The position numbers and the translations under genes are program-made. DNA of 64,000 nt from assembly GCA_944389385.1 (NCBI GenBank), contig CALXMC010000006.1, positions 20,896-84,895 of the forward strand, written 5' to 3'. The notes beneath the pieces were generated by a model, which made no database searches, had not been told where the DNA came from, and worked only from the letters and a program-made list of their open reading frames with translations. The stretch is from an uncultured Alphaproteobacteria bacterium. GTDB taxonomy: Bacteria > Pseudomonadota > Alphaproteobacteria > Rs-D84. Shown one piece after another: positions 7,921-17,359 of this stretch (its first letter is position 1; the number at the start of each line of letters is the position of its first letter).

Positions 7921-10152
7921 TTATTTGCCAAACTTGCCGCTGCGCGGAAACCCAACGGGAACAGTGCGTCCCTGGGATGCACGATGACCAGTCCATGGCG
8001 ACCAATCGTCCAATTTTGTTGTGCCGCGCCCGGTTGTCCAACCGAACCCATTGGCCGCATCAAAGAACATAACATCCAAAACGTATGTGCGTTCTGCATT
8101 GTATTTTTGTAAAATAACGCCTTTGCCGCGGGTCATTTCTGGGATTTCAGCGGTTGGGAATATTAACAATTTGTCGTTCGATCCAGACATGGCAATCGTA
8201 TCGCCCGTCACGCGCACGCACATAATTGCCGGATTTTTCGCATCGACATTCATGATTTGTTTACCTGTGCGTGTTTGCGCCAGGCAATTTTCGCCGGCCA
8301 CAATAAACCCAGTTCCATGGCGTCCAACCAACAAATATTTGGCCGATGTATCCAAAACGAACGCAGAAACAATATTTTCGTCTGCGCCAATATCAACCAT
8401 CATCCGCACAGATTCACCGAATCCGCGGGCGGATGGCAAATCGTTCGCAGAAATTGTGAACATTTTACCGCCACTGGCGAACAAATTTATTTTGTCTGTG
8501 GAAAGTGCATGGAATGCAAATTGCAACTCATCACCTTCTTTGAATTTCAAATCCAGATTGTTCAAATCCAAAGTACCCTTGGCCGCACGAATCCACCCGG
8601 CGGTCGACAAAATTACGGTCAGCGGTTCTTTTTCAATAAACTCGTCCGTATTAACAACGATTTCGGTCGTCTGGGGCGCCCACCCAGTCCGCCGCCGCCC
8701 CAGGTTTGTTTTTTTATCATAACGCTTTTTTATATCCGCGAACCAAGCCTTTAATTGTTCGTTTTGCATGTCCGTACTGGCCAACAATTCGCGCAACTGT
8801 TTCTGTTCAGCCAACAATTCCGCATCTTCGCGTCGAATTTCCATTTCTTCCAATTTGCGCAACGAACGCAGGCGGGTGTTTAATATAGCCTCGACCTGGA
8901 TTTCTGTTAACTTAAATTCAGACATCAGTACGGATTTTGGGTCATCCTCGGTTCGGATGATTTCGATTACGCGATCCAAATTCAGATACACAATCAACAA
9001 ACCACCCAAAATCTCTAAACGACGTTCAATATTACCCAAACGCCAATTTGTGCGGCGGATTAAAACGTTTTTCTGGTGCGTGATAAATTCGCGCAGCACA
9101 TCCCCAATACCCATAACGCGTGGAACACCACGAGAGTCAATGACGTTAAAATTCATATTGAATTTATATTCCAAATCCGTCATCGCGAATAAATGCGCCA
9201 TCATTTTATCAGCCGGCACATTGCGACTTTTGGGGGTAATTACAATACGTACATCTGTGGTTGATTCATCTGAAATATCATCAACCAACGGTAATTTTTT
9301 CGCGTCTATTAAATTCGCGATTTGTTCAACCAACTTAGATTTTATAATTCCGTACGGAATTTCAGTTATAACAACTTGTTCGGCCCCGCGATCCAGTTTT
9401 TCAATTTCCCATTTGGCGCGAATACGGAACGCCCCGCGACCAGATTCATAATTTTTTACAATTGTATCAAAAGAATCTATTAACACGCCACCGGTCGGAA
9501 AATCAGGCCCAACCAGTTTTTTCATAATCTGGGGCGTTGTGGCGTCTGGGTTATCAACGACCAAAGTCAGCGCATCACAAACCTCGGCCACGTTGTGGGT
9601 GGGAATGTTTGTTGCCATACCGACGGCGATACCCATGCCACCGTTTGCCAATAAATTCGGAAACGCGCCCGGCATTACAGTGGGTTCAACGGTTGTGCCA
9701 TCGAAATTTGGAATCATATCGACACTGTCTTCGTCGATGCCCTCCATAATCAGCATGGCGGCGTCGGTCATTTTGGATTCTGTATAACGGTATGCAGCCT
9801 GGGGGTCGCCATCGATGTTGCCAAAGTTGCCCTGGCCATCTATTAACGGGTAACGCACGGAAAAATCCTGGGCCAGACGCACCATGGCATCATACACAGA
9901 TGAATCACCATGCGGATGATAATGCCCCAACACATCACCAACCACCGTTGCACATTTACGAAATGCGGCCGACGGCGACAATTTTTGCCGCAACATAGAA
10001 TATAAAATGCGTCTGTGTACAGGCTTTAACCCGTCGCGCACATCGGGCAGGGCACGTGACACAATTGTGCTGACCGCGTAAGACAAATACCGTTCGGACA
10101 GTGCGTCCGCCAGTTGCTGTGAATCTATTCTTTCAATAACTTCCTTGCTCAT
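7921..10152 (-). CDS. parC: DNA topoisomerase IV subunit A
   Basis: ParC is the DNA-cutting subunit of topoisomerase IV, which unlinks daughter chromosomes together with ParE. The start was set at [20 protein letters not shown], the conserved beginning of the family, giving 743 residues; the longer open frame upstream has no conserved start. Seen motifs are [16 protein letters not shown], the resistance-determining region [11 protein letters not shown], the catalytic tyrosine in [10 protein letters not shown], and [14 protein letters not shown], which fits ParC better than GyrA. The C-terminal ~250 residues are a shortened beta-pinwheel. No strong ribosome site is visible. Confidence 0.93.
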   Translation of the reverse strand: MSKEVIERIDSQQLADALSERYLSYAVSTIVSRALPDVRDGLKPVHRRILYSMLRQKLSPSAAFRKCATVVGDVLGHYHPHGDSSVYDAMVRLAQDFSVRYPLIDGQGNFGNIDGDPQAAYRYTESKMTDAAMLIMEGIDEDSVDMIPNFDGTTVEPTVMPGAFPNLLANGGMGIAVGMATNIPTHNVAEVCDALTLVVDNPDATTPQIMKKLVGPDFPTGGVLIDSFDTIVKNYESGRGAFRIRAKWEIEKLDRGAEQVVITEIPYGIIKSKLVEQIANLIDAKKLPLVDDISDESTTDVRIVITPKSRNVPADKMMAHLFAMTDLEYKFNMNFNVIDSRGVPRVMGIGDVLREFITHQKNVLIRRTNWRLGNIERRLEILGGLLIVYLNLDRVIEIIRTEDDPKSVLMSEFKLTEIQVEAILNTRLRSLRKLEEMEIRREDAELLAEQKQLRELLASTDMQNEQLKAWFADIKKRYDKKTNLGRRRTGWAPQTTEIVVNTDEFIEKEPLTVILSTAGWIRAAKGTLDLNNLDLKFKEGDELQFAFHALSTDKINLFASGGKMFTISANDLPSARGFGESVRMMVDIGADENIVSAFVLDTSAKYLLVGRHGTGFIVAGENCLAQTRTGKQIMNVDAKNPAIMCVRVTGDTIAMSGSNDKLLIFPTAEIPEMTRGKGVILQKYNAERTYVLDVMFFDAANGFGWTTGRGTTKLDDWSPWTGHRASQGRTVPVGFPRSGKFGK

Positions 10153-10240
10153 GACAATCGTAAAATTAAAACATTTATGAAAAAATAACAACCGAAAAAA
10201 CGATGTTTTTTTAACTTGCAATTTGTTTTTTTATGTGTAT

Positions 10241-10379
10241 ATGTATATACACTTTGGTTTCCCAATATGGGATGTGCCACGGTTGGAATATTTGCACAAA
10301 CGTGCCCAGTTCCAACAAATAAAGCGGCAAACCAATCAAGCAAATTTGTTTTATCGTAATTATCCAATGTATATACATT
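10241..10379. promoter_or_regulatory. Pair of ATGTATATACA operator-like palindromes
   Basis: The core ATGTATATACA occurs at 10241-10251 and again inside the perfect palindrome AATGTATATACATT at 10366-10379. The cores are 126 bp apart, close to 12 helical turns. They lie in the divergent region between parC and the 225-residue gene, the second one 30 bases before that gene's start. A dimeric repressor bridging both sites is possible; the binder is unknown. Confidence 0.45.
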
Positions 10380-10408
10380 CGGTAATTTATTCTGATGGGG
10401 GGTATGAT

Positions 10409-11086
10409 ATGAGGTACAAAGACGTCGCGCCATATTTATTGTCGGGCATGGTTTCGATAATTGGTATTAACAAAATTGTATCAACAGAATATGTTCCGGC
10501 ACCAGTGTTGCTGCACATGCCAGACGCCGTACCTGTCCCAGATGCAGTTTTGCATGTCGACAGTTCTGTCGTTTCCGCCGCAGAATCGCGTTATGACGTT
10601 ATATACACACGTGCGAACGGCAACCAATTTCGCCGCAGTGGTGGAACGCGTGCATGGCGTAATAACAATCCTGGATGTTTACGATATTCTGATTTTACTG
10701 TATCCATGGGCGCGATTGGTTTTGCGGGCGGCTTTGCTGTTTTCCCAGACGAGCACACAGGAATGCGTGCAATACATGCGTTGTTAAAATCCGATGCGTA
10801 TAAAAATCTGACTATATCCCAGGCAATTTTCAAATACGCCCCGCCGCATGAAAATGACACAGAAAATTATAAAGCGATATTGCGAAAAATGACCGGGTTG
10901 GACACAAGCAAGAAACTGTCTGAATTGGCGGATAACCAATTGACACATGTTGTCAATGTAATTCGCGTGGTCGAAGGGTGGATTCCCGGGACGGAAACTT
11001 ATGTACAGCCCCAAAAATCAAGCGCACTGCCACGCGACACAATTGACTATGTTGCTGTGGCTTGGATACATAACCGTTCACGGTAA
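10409..11086 (+). CDS. Exported protein with RNNNPGN-type virion-lysozyme-like domain
   Basis: The start at 10409 follows a run of six G and gives 225 residues. An N-terminal hydrophobic stretch (APYLLSGMVSIIGI) may be a signal or anchor. Residues ~75-185 carry the WRNNNPGCLRYS motif, then GAIGFAGGFAVFP, a helix with LLKSDAYKNLTISQAI, and YAPPHENDTENY. This block is found in phage virion proteins and is thought to act on or bind peptidoglycan. The same domain is at the C-terminus of the protein encoded at 12606-13706, so the two are paralogous. A role in local cell-wall opening is inferred. Confidence 0.7.
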   Translation: MRYKDVAPYLLSGMVSIIGINKIVSTEYVPAPVLLHMPDAVPVPDAVLHVDSSVVSAAESRYDVIYTRANGNQFRRSGGTRAWRNNNPGCLRYSDFTVSMGAIGFAGGFAVFPDEHTGMRAIHALLKSDAYKNLTISQAIFKYAPPHENDTENYKAILRKMTGLDTSKKLSELADNQLTHVVNVIRVVEGWIPGTETYVQPQKSSALPRDTIDYVAVAWIHNRSR

Positions 11087-11097
11087 TTTATGGCGGA

Positions 11098-11373
11098 CTA
11101 TGACAATTTGTTTTTGATTTCGCGAATTCGTGCCAAAATTTCGCGTAAATCTGCATCGGTTACCGATGGTGTTGGTTTATTATGGATCTCGTCCGCCAAG
11201 ACTATGCACAGCGTTGCCAACAGTGAATTTTCCGGCAATGGTCCAATCTTATCCAAAATTTCGCGTGCGCGCAGGTCAACCATTCGGCCCAACTCTATCA
11301 AACGGCTTTCTTGGCCATCTTCGCATCCCATGGGATAATTTTTGTTAACGATTGGTATGGAAACGACACTCAT
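11098..11373 (-). CDS. zapA: Cell division protein ZapA
   Basis: A 91-residue protein matching ZapA, which bundles FtsZ filaments at the division ring. The N-terminal strand-rich part (SVVSIPIVNKNYPMGCEDGQE) is followed by the long helix with LGRMVDLRAREI, LLATLCIVLADEIH and a charged coiled-coil end. Length and order of elements are usual. The start codon overlaps the stop of the upstream coiled-coil gene by four bases (ATGA), so they are translationally coupled. Confidence 0.85.
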   Translation of the reverse strand: MSVVSIPIVNKNYPMGCEDGQESRLIELGRMVDLRAREILDKIGPLPENSLLATLCIVLADEIHNKPTPSVTDADLREILARIREIKNKLS

Positions 11374-11579
11374 TGTAATTTCTTTAATATATCCATTGCG
11401 CTGGTTATCATATCAGTTGCACGTGCATTTTTTTCACGCATAGTGCGGACTTGTTCAGTTAAAATTGCAACTTCTAAATCAGTTTGCTTGCCGGCATTGA
11501 CCGCAACAGACCGCAATTTTGCGGCTGCGTCGTCCAACGCGGCCAGTTCGTTAAAAATCTGTTGCTTTATATCAGACAT
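11370..11579 (-). CDS. Small coiled-coil protein upstream of zapA
   Basis: A 69-residue, nearly all-helical protein with heptad-like spacing (IFNELAALDDAAAKLRSVAV, EVAILTEQVRTMREK). In many Alphaproteobacteria a short coiled-coil protein (DUF4164-like) lies directly upstream of zapA, and this one is in the same place with a four-base overlap. It may be a ZapB-like partner at the division site; that is inferred from position. Confidence 0.65.
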   Translation of the reverse strand: MSDIKQQIFNELAALDDAAAKLRSVAVNAGKQTDLEVAILTEQVRTMREKNARATDMITSAMDILKKLQ

Positions 11580-11623
11580 ATTTTCAGTTTAAGATATTTT
11601 TTGCATGCGTTCAACACTAAAAT

Positions 11624-11632
11624 ATGATATAA
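11624..11632 (+). promoter_or_regulatory. Extended -10 promoter before acidic-protein operon
   Basis: TGATATAAT (TGN plus consensus -10) lies about 30 bases before the ATG of the acidic-protein gene. No good -35 hexamer is present at the usual distance, as expected for an extended -10 promoter. Confidence 0.55.
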
Positions 11633-11660
11633 TGTCCCCGTCAGTGGGGGATTTATTTAT

Positions 11661-12593
11661 ATGAAAACAAAAATCATTTACATTTCAGGCAACGAAGTTT
11701 TTAATATGGCGGACATTCGCGCCGCTTTTGAGGAGGTTCGCAACACACTGGGACTGGATCGTGATACGATTATGTTTGGTGTGCCGGTTGATAATGATGA
11801 TGCGTTGGCATTGAATCAGCCGTGTGAATCGGTCGCTGAACCAGAAATAATGGATTCGGTTGAAGTGGACGGGGCGGATGCGGTTTCAGAAATGCCCGAA
11901 AATGTCGCGGTAATGGCGGATGTTGTCCCGGATTCTGATGATGCGGCGGCGGTAACCGAAACGGTTGAATCATCGGATCAGGATTCACACGATATGTCGG
12001 ATGAAAAAATAATTCCAATTTTGTCGGTGTTGGGCGGAAAATCTGATGATGCGAATGACAATGCCCCAGAAGAATCTGTTGCGGATGTGTCTTCAACTGA
12101 TATAGATATAACGGCTGATTTTTCCGGTGAAAAATCAGATGCAGATGACGAACGTTCAGAAATTGTTGATATGATAACAGAAGACGCGCCGGAAAAAAGC
12201 GTCGAAAAAACTTTGGAACAATTATTGGAAACCATGACGCCGTTGCGCGAAGATTTGTCTGATGAAATGTTAAATGATTCAGATGTGGAAATTCCAGATG
12301 ACGCATTGGATACCCCGGACGCGATGCCAGATGACGAATTATTGTCTGATTCTGATGCAACATTGGAACAATTGGCAAATGAATTTGCAGAAAATCAAGA
12401 TAAAATTCCCGAACCAGATAAACCTGAAACGCACAGCAAAATTGGTAAATTAAAAAACATTTTACCATTCAAGAAAGTAAAACGTGACGATACGGGTTTG
12501 ATGGGGGACTTATTTGGTTGGGCCGGCGTTGCCGCCAACGATGATGATTTTTCGATGCCCGGATTTTTTACAAAAACCGCATCCAAAAAATAA
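11661..12593 (+). CDS. Acidic low-complexity protein, 310 aa
   Basis: The first ~45 residues look folded (IIYISGNEVFNMADIRAAFE, then LGLDRDTIMFGVPV). Residues 50-255 are extremely rich in D, E, S and A and are probably disordered. A short basic segment (KIGKLKNILPFKKVKRD) precedes a hydrophobic end (LFGWAGVAAN). No transmembrane segment or signal is visible. It is the first gene of a three-gene operon with gaps of 12 and 13 bases before the next two, both of which encode membrane-anchored proteins. I do not recognise the family; a scaffold for the membrane partners is one possibility. Confidence 0.65.
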   Translation: MKTKIIYISGNEVFNMADIRAAFEEVRNTLGLDRDTIMFGVPVDNDDALALNQPCESVAEPEIMDSVEVDGADAVSEMPENVAVMADVVPDSDDAAAVTETVESSDQDSHDMSDEKIIPILSVLGGKSDDANDNAPEESVADVSSTDIDITADFSGEKSDADDERSEIVDMITEDAPEKSVEKTLEQLLETMTPLREDLSDEMLNDSDVEIPDDALDTPDAMPDDELLSDSDATLEQLANEFAENQDKIPEPDKPETHSKIGKLKNILPFKKVKRDDTGLMGDLFGWAGVAANDDDFSMPGFFTKTASKK

Positions 12594-12605
12594 TTGCGAA
12601 TCTGA

Positions 12606-13706
12606 ATGAACACCGAACAAATTGTAAGATTGTTGCAAAATGCTGATTTCCATGTGTTGGGTGTGGATGATTCGTATTTATATCTGGAAGATCCATCGTG
12701 TATTCTGCGCAGTTTTGAAACATTTTTCGAATATGCGTGGATTGTTATTCTGTTTATTACCGGCGTTTTTTTATTTGGCTGGGGCATTTCGATGATACGT
12801 GGTGCCAAAGTCGATTATTTTACAAATTTGCGCAGTTTAATCATTATGTTGTGCACGCTGTCGTTGGGGATGCCGATTGTAAATGTTATATGGGGGGATG
12901 ATTTATTTGCACGTGGTTGTCGCACAATTCGCGTTTCCCTGGGCGAGATAACAGAAATATTAAATATGCGCGATTCTGAATTGGAAAAATTCCAAGAATT
13001 TAATTTTTATGAAAATATGGAAATTTATGATTCGGGTGCCGTTCCGTATGCGGTTGCGCCGTTGGCGACACCCGATGTTCCGCCTGATTTAGAAACAGTC
13101 AGTGTTTCAGGCGGTGCGGCCCCAAAACCTGTAAAATTTTCTGTGAATATGTCAACGGATTCTGATGAAGACAAGGATAAAAAAGGTCAAAGGTTGGATG
13201 AACCATGGTTCAAAAAATTAAAGCCCGGGGAATTTCTTAAACAAATTCCTAACTATGATTCAGAACCTGTAAGTGCCTATGCCGATGGCAAAGACGTTGT
13301 GTACGAACATGAATCTGGGCGTAAATATAAAAAAGTTAATGGTACGCGTTCGTGGCGAAATAACAATCCCGGCAATATTCGTTATTCAAAATTTTCACAA
13401 AAAGCCGGCGCCATCGGCCAGGCCGGCGGATTTGCCGTTTTCCCCAGTGAAGAAGTTGGCACCCGGGCTGTCTTTTCATTATTGCGCAGTGACAGTTACG
13501 TGGATTTGACAATTGCTGCTGCAATCAGTCGATATGCGCCACCTGTTGAAAATGATACGGCTAAATATCATGAAAACATCAAAAAATTAACTGGATTGTC
13601 CATAAATCGGCTGATAAGTGATTTAAGTGACACTGAATTAAGCAACGTCGTAAACGCCATCCGCAGTATCGAAGGTTGGGGCGTCGGCGACATTATCGAT
13701 ATCTAA
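12606..13706 (+). CDS. Membrane protein with C-terminal RNNNPGN-type domain
   Basis: A 366-residue protein with two membrane segments (about residues 42-62 and 75-95: WIVILFITGVFLFGWGI and LIIMLCTLSLGMPIVNVIW), then a linker of ~130 residues and a C-terminal domain. That domain has WRNNNPGNIRYSKF, GAIGQAGGFAVFP, VDLTIAAAISRYAPP and VENDTAKYHENI. It is closely related to the domain of the protein at 10409-11086. Such domains occur in phage virion lysozyme-like proteins; here it would face the periplasm, tethered to the inner membrane. Involvement in the scattered type IV secretion machinery is possible but unproven. Confidence 0.7.
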   Translation: MNTEQIVRLLQNADFHVLGVDDSYLYLEDPSCILRSFETFFEYAWIVILFITGVFLFGWGISMIRGAKVDYFTNLRSLIIMLCTLSLGMPIVNVIWGDDLFARGCRTIRVSLGEITEILNMRDSELEKFQEFNFYENMEIYDSGAVPYAVAPLATPDVPPDLETVSVSGGAAPKPVKFSVNMSTDSDEDKDKKGQRLDEPWFKKLKPGEFLKQIPNYDSEPVSAYADGKDVVYEHESGRKYKKVNGTRSWRNNNPGNIRYSKFSQKAGAIGQAGGFAVFPSEEVGTRAVFSLLRSDSYVDLTIAAAISRYAPPVENDTAKYHENIKKLTGLSINRLISDLSDTELSNVVNAIRSIEGWGVGDIIDI

Positions 13707-13719
13707 GTACGGGGCTGTG

Positions 13720-14358
13720 ATGAAAAAACAAGAATCTGGGAATGTATTTTTTAATATTTTGCTGGTTATCATGTTTGTGATAATTGGTGTGCTGATTTAT
13801 ATTTTGGCGGGTGGCACAATGCCAAAAATTGGACGTACAGGTGGCGTACAATCACCAACCAATGATATAATAACCCCCAGTAATATCGAACAAATAATTT
13901 CACAAAATACAGGGGAATTTTCGGATGGTTTAACAAATCCTGATTTTTTGGAAGAATATCCGTTGGATGAATTTGGGGCGGGAATTGCCGAACGCGCGAT
14001 ATTTGACGTTGATATTAACGAAGACGGGCGCCCAGACAGAATAACACGCACGCGTAACGAAAATGGCACTGCGCACTTTTATTATGAATACAAGGTTGAA
14101 TTAAACCAAAACGGTAATTTTATTGACATAACACCGGACAATTTCCGCACAGTCGAAGGTGCTGAATGCGCATTACAAAAATTGCAATTTGTGTTTGTGC
14201 CAAGATTTCATGTGGTTAAAATTTCACGCGATTGGTCTGAAACATGGACAACACCGACAATGGCACGGCGCACAGTATACACAATTAACAACAATGTATT
14301 TAATGCGTCGGCACCCGAAAATCTAAAAGTTATCTGTAACGTCGCCGATATGTTTTAA
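13720..14358 (+). CDS. Membrane-anchored hypothetical protein
   Basis: I use the ATG at 13720, directly after GGGGCTGTG; a GTG at 13717 is an alternative. The product is 212 residues with one N-terminal membrane anchor (FFNILLVIMFVIIGVLIYILA) and a periplasmic remainder. The segment DVDINEDGRPDRITRTR resembles a calcium-binding DxNxDG loop, as in dockerin or VCBS-type repeats, but only one is present. It is the last gene of the operon with the acidic and RNNNPGN-domain proteins and overlaps the convergent radC gene by 36 bases at its 3' end. Confidence 0.6.
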   Translation: MKKQESGNVFFNILLVIMFVIIGVLIYILAGGTMPKIGRTGGVQSPTNDIITPSNIEQIISQNTGEFSDGLTNPDFLEEYPLDEFGAGIAERAIFDVDINEDGRPDRITRTRNENGTAHFYYEYKVELNQNGNFIDITPDNFRTVEGAECALQKLQFVFVPRFHVVKISRDWSETWTTPTMARRTVYTINNNVFNASAPENLKVICNVADMF

Positions 14359-15039
14359 TAAAAACATATTACGTGCTGAATAAACAATGCCCCCAGATAC
14401 CAAATAATGATCGTGTAATTTTATTCCGACGGGTGCCAGTATGCGTTCCAGCAATTCAGTTGCTTTGATATCGGGTTCGGAAAAAGTCATATTGGGCGTG
14501 GGATGGTTATGTAACATCAACACTGATTCCGCGTTCAAATCCAATGCGCGCTTTAATATTTCGCGGGGATATATCATCGCCCAATCGGTTGTGCCCCGGC
14601 TGTGTAAATCATCGGCCAACAATTGGTAATCGTGCCCCAGATACAGAATGTGAAATTCTTCGACTTGTTTTCCACCGACCTGTAAAATGCAGTAATTCGT
14701 CAGATTTTTTTCATTATGAAAAATTTTTTGATTACCCAAATCGCACCGATATGCAGTCAACATAATCTGGTGAACAGATTTAATAAAAATTGCTGTGTTA
14801 CGCCCCAATCCTGGGTATTCCATCAAAATTTCGATTGGTGCGGTAATAATTGGATATAATCCGCCAAATTTCTGCATTAAACCACGTGCCAAAGGGCGCA
14901 CGTCGCGCCGTGGGATTGCGAAACTTAATAACAGTTCCAACAACTCGTAATCAGCCAAATGTCCATCTAAAAACTTCTGGCGCAGACGTTCGCGGTGCCC
15001 CACATGAAAACTTAAATCGCCATTGTTTATATTTTTCAT
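14323..15039 (-). CDS. radC: RadC family JAB1/MPN protein
   Basis: A 238-residue RadC-type protein. The N-terminal ~100 residues hold a helix-hairpin-helix-like region (ELLLSFAIPRRDVRPLA, MEYPGLGRNTAIFI). The C-terminal JAMM metal-binding motif is present as LMLHNHPTPNMTFSEPDIKAT with LHDHYLVSGG after it. RadC was linked to DNA repair, but its true function remains unclear. It is the last gene of a minus-strand operon lptE-holA-map-radC, four bases after map. The HNHP is followed by TPN rather than the usual SGD or SGN. Confidence 0.88.
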   Translation of the reverse strand: MKNINNGDLSFHVGHRERLRQKFLDGHLADYELLELLLSFAIPRRDVRPLARGLMQKFGGLYPIITAPIEILMEYPGLGRNTAIFIKSVHQIMLTAYRCDLGNQKIFHNEKNLTNYCILQVGGKQVEEFHILYLGHDYQLLADDLHSRGTTDWAMIYPREILKRALDLNAESVLMLHNHPTPNMTFSEPDIKATELLERILAPVGIKLHDHYLVSGGIVYSARNMFLLKHIGDVTDNF

Positions 15040-15043
15040 GTAA

Positions 15044-15808
15044 TTATTCAGACATTTTTTCAGTGAATATTATCACGCCGTCTTCGGTAATTCCCAATGT
15101 GTGTTCCCATTGTGCAGACCATCCACCATCAACGGTTCGTGCGGTCCATCCGTCGGCATCGATTTTGCATTCTGGGCGTCCCATATTTATCATCGGCTCG
15201 ATTGTAAAAACCAATCCAGGAACCATTTTAACTTTGTCCCACATTTTGTCATAGAAATGAAAGATTTGCGGGTCATCGTGCATAACTTTACCGATTCCAT
15301 GTCCAACAAAATCGCGTGAGATTGAAAATCCATGTGGTTTAACAACTGCCTCGATTGTTTTGCCGATTTCTGACAAAGGTACACCCGGTCCACACACTGC
15401 GATTGCGGAATTTAACGCGTCTTGACATATTTGCACCAATTCTCGTGCACGGGGTGCAACGTTACCAATCATAAACATACGTGATGCGTCACCATGAAAT
15501 CCTTTGTATTCAGCGGTTAAATCGACATTCACAATATCACCGTCTTTTAAGATTACGTCATCGCTGGGGATTCCGTGCACAATCACATCATTAACGGATG
15601 TGCAGATGCTTTTCGGATAACCCTGATATCCTAAATCAGACGATCGTGCGCCACTTTCGCGTAAAAAATCGGCCACCATTGTGTCTATTGCGCCGGTTGA
15701 AATTCCGGCGCGAATATGTGGGGTAATGTAATCAAAACACCGTGCCACTAAATCGCCAACGACACGCAGCCTTTTGAAGTCTTTTGGTGCATATACAGAA
15801 GCCAACAT
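15044..15808 (-). CDS. map: Methionine aminopeptidase, type I
   Basis: A 254-residue enzyme that removes the initiator methionine from new proteins. The family's metal ligands are visible in order: HGIPSDD (substrate histidine), VNVDLTAEYKGFHGDAS with two aspartates, VGHGIGKVMHDDPQI with the histidine, FTIEPMINMG with a glutamate, and AQWEHTLGIT with the last glutamate. There is no N-terminal zinc-finger extension. It lies between radC and holA with gaps of 4-5 bases. Confidence 0.95.
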   Translation of the reverse strand: MLASVYAPKDFKRLRVVGDLVARCFDYITPHIRAGISTGAIDTMVADFLRESGARSSDLGYQGYPKSICTSVNDVIVHGIPSDDVILKDGDIVNVDLTAEYKGFHGDASRMFMIGNVAPRARELVQICQDALNSAIAVCGPGVPLSEIGKTIEAVVKPHGFSISRDFVGHGIGKVMHDDPQIFHFYDKMWDKVKMVPGLVFTIEPMINMGRPECKIDADGWTARTVDGGWSAQWEHTLGITEDGVIIFTEKMSE

Positions 15809-15813
15809 TTTAT

Positions 15814-16803
15814 TTATTTCCTTCGTTTAACGGCCATTTTTGCCGCACGCATTGCCAATTTTAATGAAAAATCGCGCAATAATATTTCGCCCGGCATACC
15901 AGTTGTTCGTATTTGTAATTCCAATTCATTTAATCTTTGCAACACACCGACAATTTCATTTTCATGCCATATTTTTACGGCCTGGTTAAATTTATCGGCC
16001 ACTTTCCAGAACAATCGCGGTAATTGTCCTTCGACAACGGCGGTTAGTAATCGCTTAAAATGTATATCCAACATACGTACCAACATGTTCGCATCGGTCC
16101 CGTCGTACATCAGTCTGTCCAACGCAGTCATTGTTTGCTGTATATGTCCCGCGGTCAAAGAATACAGATAATCATCCATATTGGATGCGCCTGTATCAGG
16201 CAGGCATTTTTCCACGTCATCCAGTTCGACTGTTTTTTTATCATTAACATACAGCGCTATTTTTGCCAAAAAACCGCGCGTAATACCGCGATCACCCCCC
16301 AGGTGTGACGTCATATAAGCCATTGCATCGGGCGTAATTTGTTGGATTCCTGCATCTGCGGATAATTCGCGTCGAATCAGTGCCGCCAACGCGCGCGCGT
16401 CATCTGTATAACACGGCAAAGCCGCCAATTTTGAATCGTTTTCGAACAAAGAACGCAAACCACCGCCCGCCCGCAAATCACCACCAGTTACAATAACGGA
16501 TGCGCATAAACCAGAATGATTTACCAATTCAGATATTGTTGTCGCATCACTGTCGCCGGCGTTTGAAATGATAACCATTTTGCGCCCACCAAACATAGAC
16601 GGGGTGCAACTTTCTGCAAACAAAGCATCTTGTTTTTCGCGTAATTCATCGGAATCCAATGAAAACAAATTATCTTTTTCGATACCCAGTTTTTCCACCG
16701 CGCGATCGCAATATTCATCAACCTGGCCGGCATCAGGCCCATATATCAACAACGCGCGTACGGTTTCAATTCCGCCATTAAAATCAGATTCTTTCCATTT
16801 CAT
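15814..16803 (-). CDS. holA: DNA polymerase III delta subunit
   Basis: A 329-residue protein of the length and layout of HolA, the clamp-loader subunit that opens the beta clamp. Seen are the N-terminal ALLIYGPDAGQVDEYCDRAV, PSMFGGRKMVIISNAG, the middle ALAALIRRELSADAGI and AYMTSHLGGDRGITRGFLAKIALY, and a helical collar (LEQ-like LNELELQIRTTGMPGEILL). The start overlaps the end of lptE by four bases, an arrangement common in Proteobacteria. Walker residues are degenerate, as expected for delta. Confidence 0.9.
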   Translation of the reverse strand: MKWKESDFNGGIETVRALLIYGPDAGQVDEYCDRAVEKLGIEKDNLFSLDSDELREKQDALFAESCTPSMFGGRKMVIISNAGDSDATTISELVNHSGLCASVIVTGGDLRAGGGLRSLFENDSKLAALPCYTDDARALAALIRRELSADAGIQQITPDAMAYMTSHLGGDRGITRGFLAKIALYVNDKKTVELDDVEKCLPDTGASNMDDYLYSLTAGHIQQTMTALDRLMYDGTDANMLVRMLDIHFKRLLTAVVEGQLPRLFWKVADKFNQAVKIWHENEIVGVLQRLNELELQIRTTGMPGEILLRDFSLKLAMRAAKMAVKRRK

Positions 16804-17279
16804 TCTTTGTCAGACGCGTTGTTGTTTTGTTCGTATTTATATGTTTCTGCAATTACACGCGTGCCGATTTTGTCGGCCAACACACCGATGGTATTTTGAA
16901 TTGCATTATTATACGATGCGTTTGCCGCGACCAAATACCGTACAAAAGTATATGATTCAGACGCGCTTTCCGTGCCGCTTACAATTTTCTGGTCGCCGGC
17001 CAATAATGTATAATCGGCGGTCATAATAACTTCTTGCCATGTGGCATCACCTGTGGATTCCAAGGCTTTATATTGTGTGATGGGCGCGTGCAGTGTTACA
17101 TCCAGTGTATACGCAGCATTTGCGTCACGTACGCCACCAAACTTTGCATTCAAATCATTACGCAGGTCAATACCATTTATGCCACTGATTGGTGCGACAT
17201 AAATATCTGTGTCGCGTTGGGAATACATCGGTTGAAACCCGCATCCAGCCAACAATAAAAATATTATGATTTTTTTCAT
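16800..17279 (-). CDS. lptE: LPS assembly lipoprotein LptE
   Basis: A 159-residue lipoprotein with a short signal peptide and lipobox (LLLAGCGFQPMYS). The G-C-G-F-x-P-x-Y start after the cysteine is typical of LptE, the plug of the LptD outer-membrane translocon. The rest alternates strands and one amphipathic helix, ending in a helix (LADKIGTRVIAETYKYEQN). Its place directly upstream of holA is the usual one. The leucyl-tRNA synthetase gene that often precedes it is absent; a divergent cysteine-rich protein gene is there instead. Confidence 0.88.
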   Translation of the reverse strand: MKKIIIFLLLAGCGFQPMYSQRDTDIYVAPISGINGIDLRNDLNAKFGGVRDANAAYTLDVTLHAPITQYKALESTGDATWQEVIMTADYTLLAGDQKIVSGTESASESYTFVRYLVAANASYNNAIQNTIGVLADKIGTRVIAETYKYEQNNNASDKE

Positions 17280-17359
17280 TTGGGGATAACCGTTTGTTTT
17301 TTCCTGTTGCTTTTTATCCCTATATTACATAGAGTTTTAATAAATCGCAAGGGGGAAAG

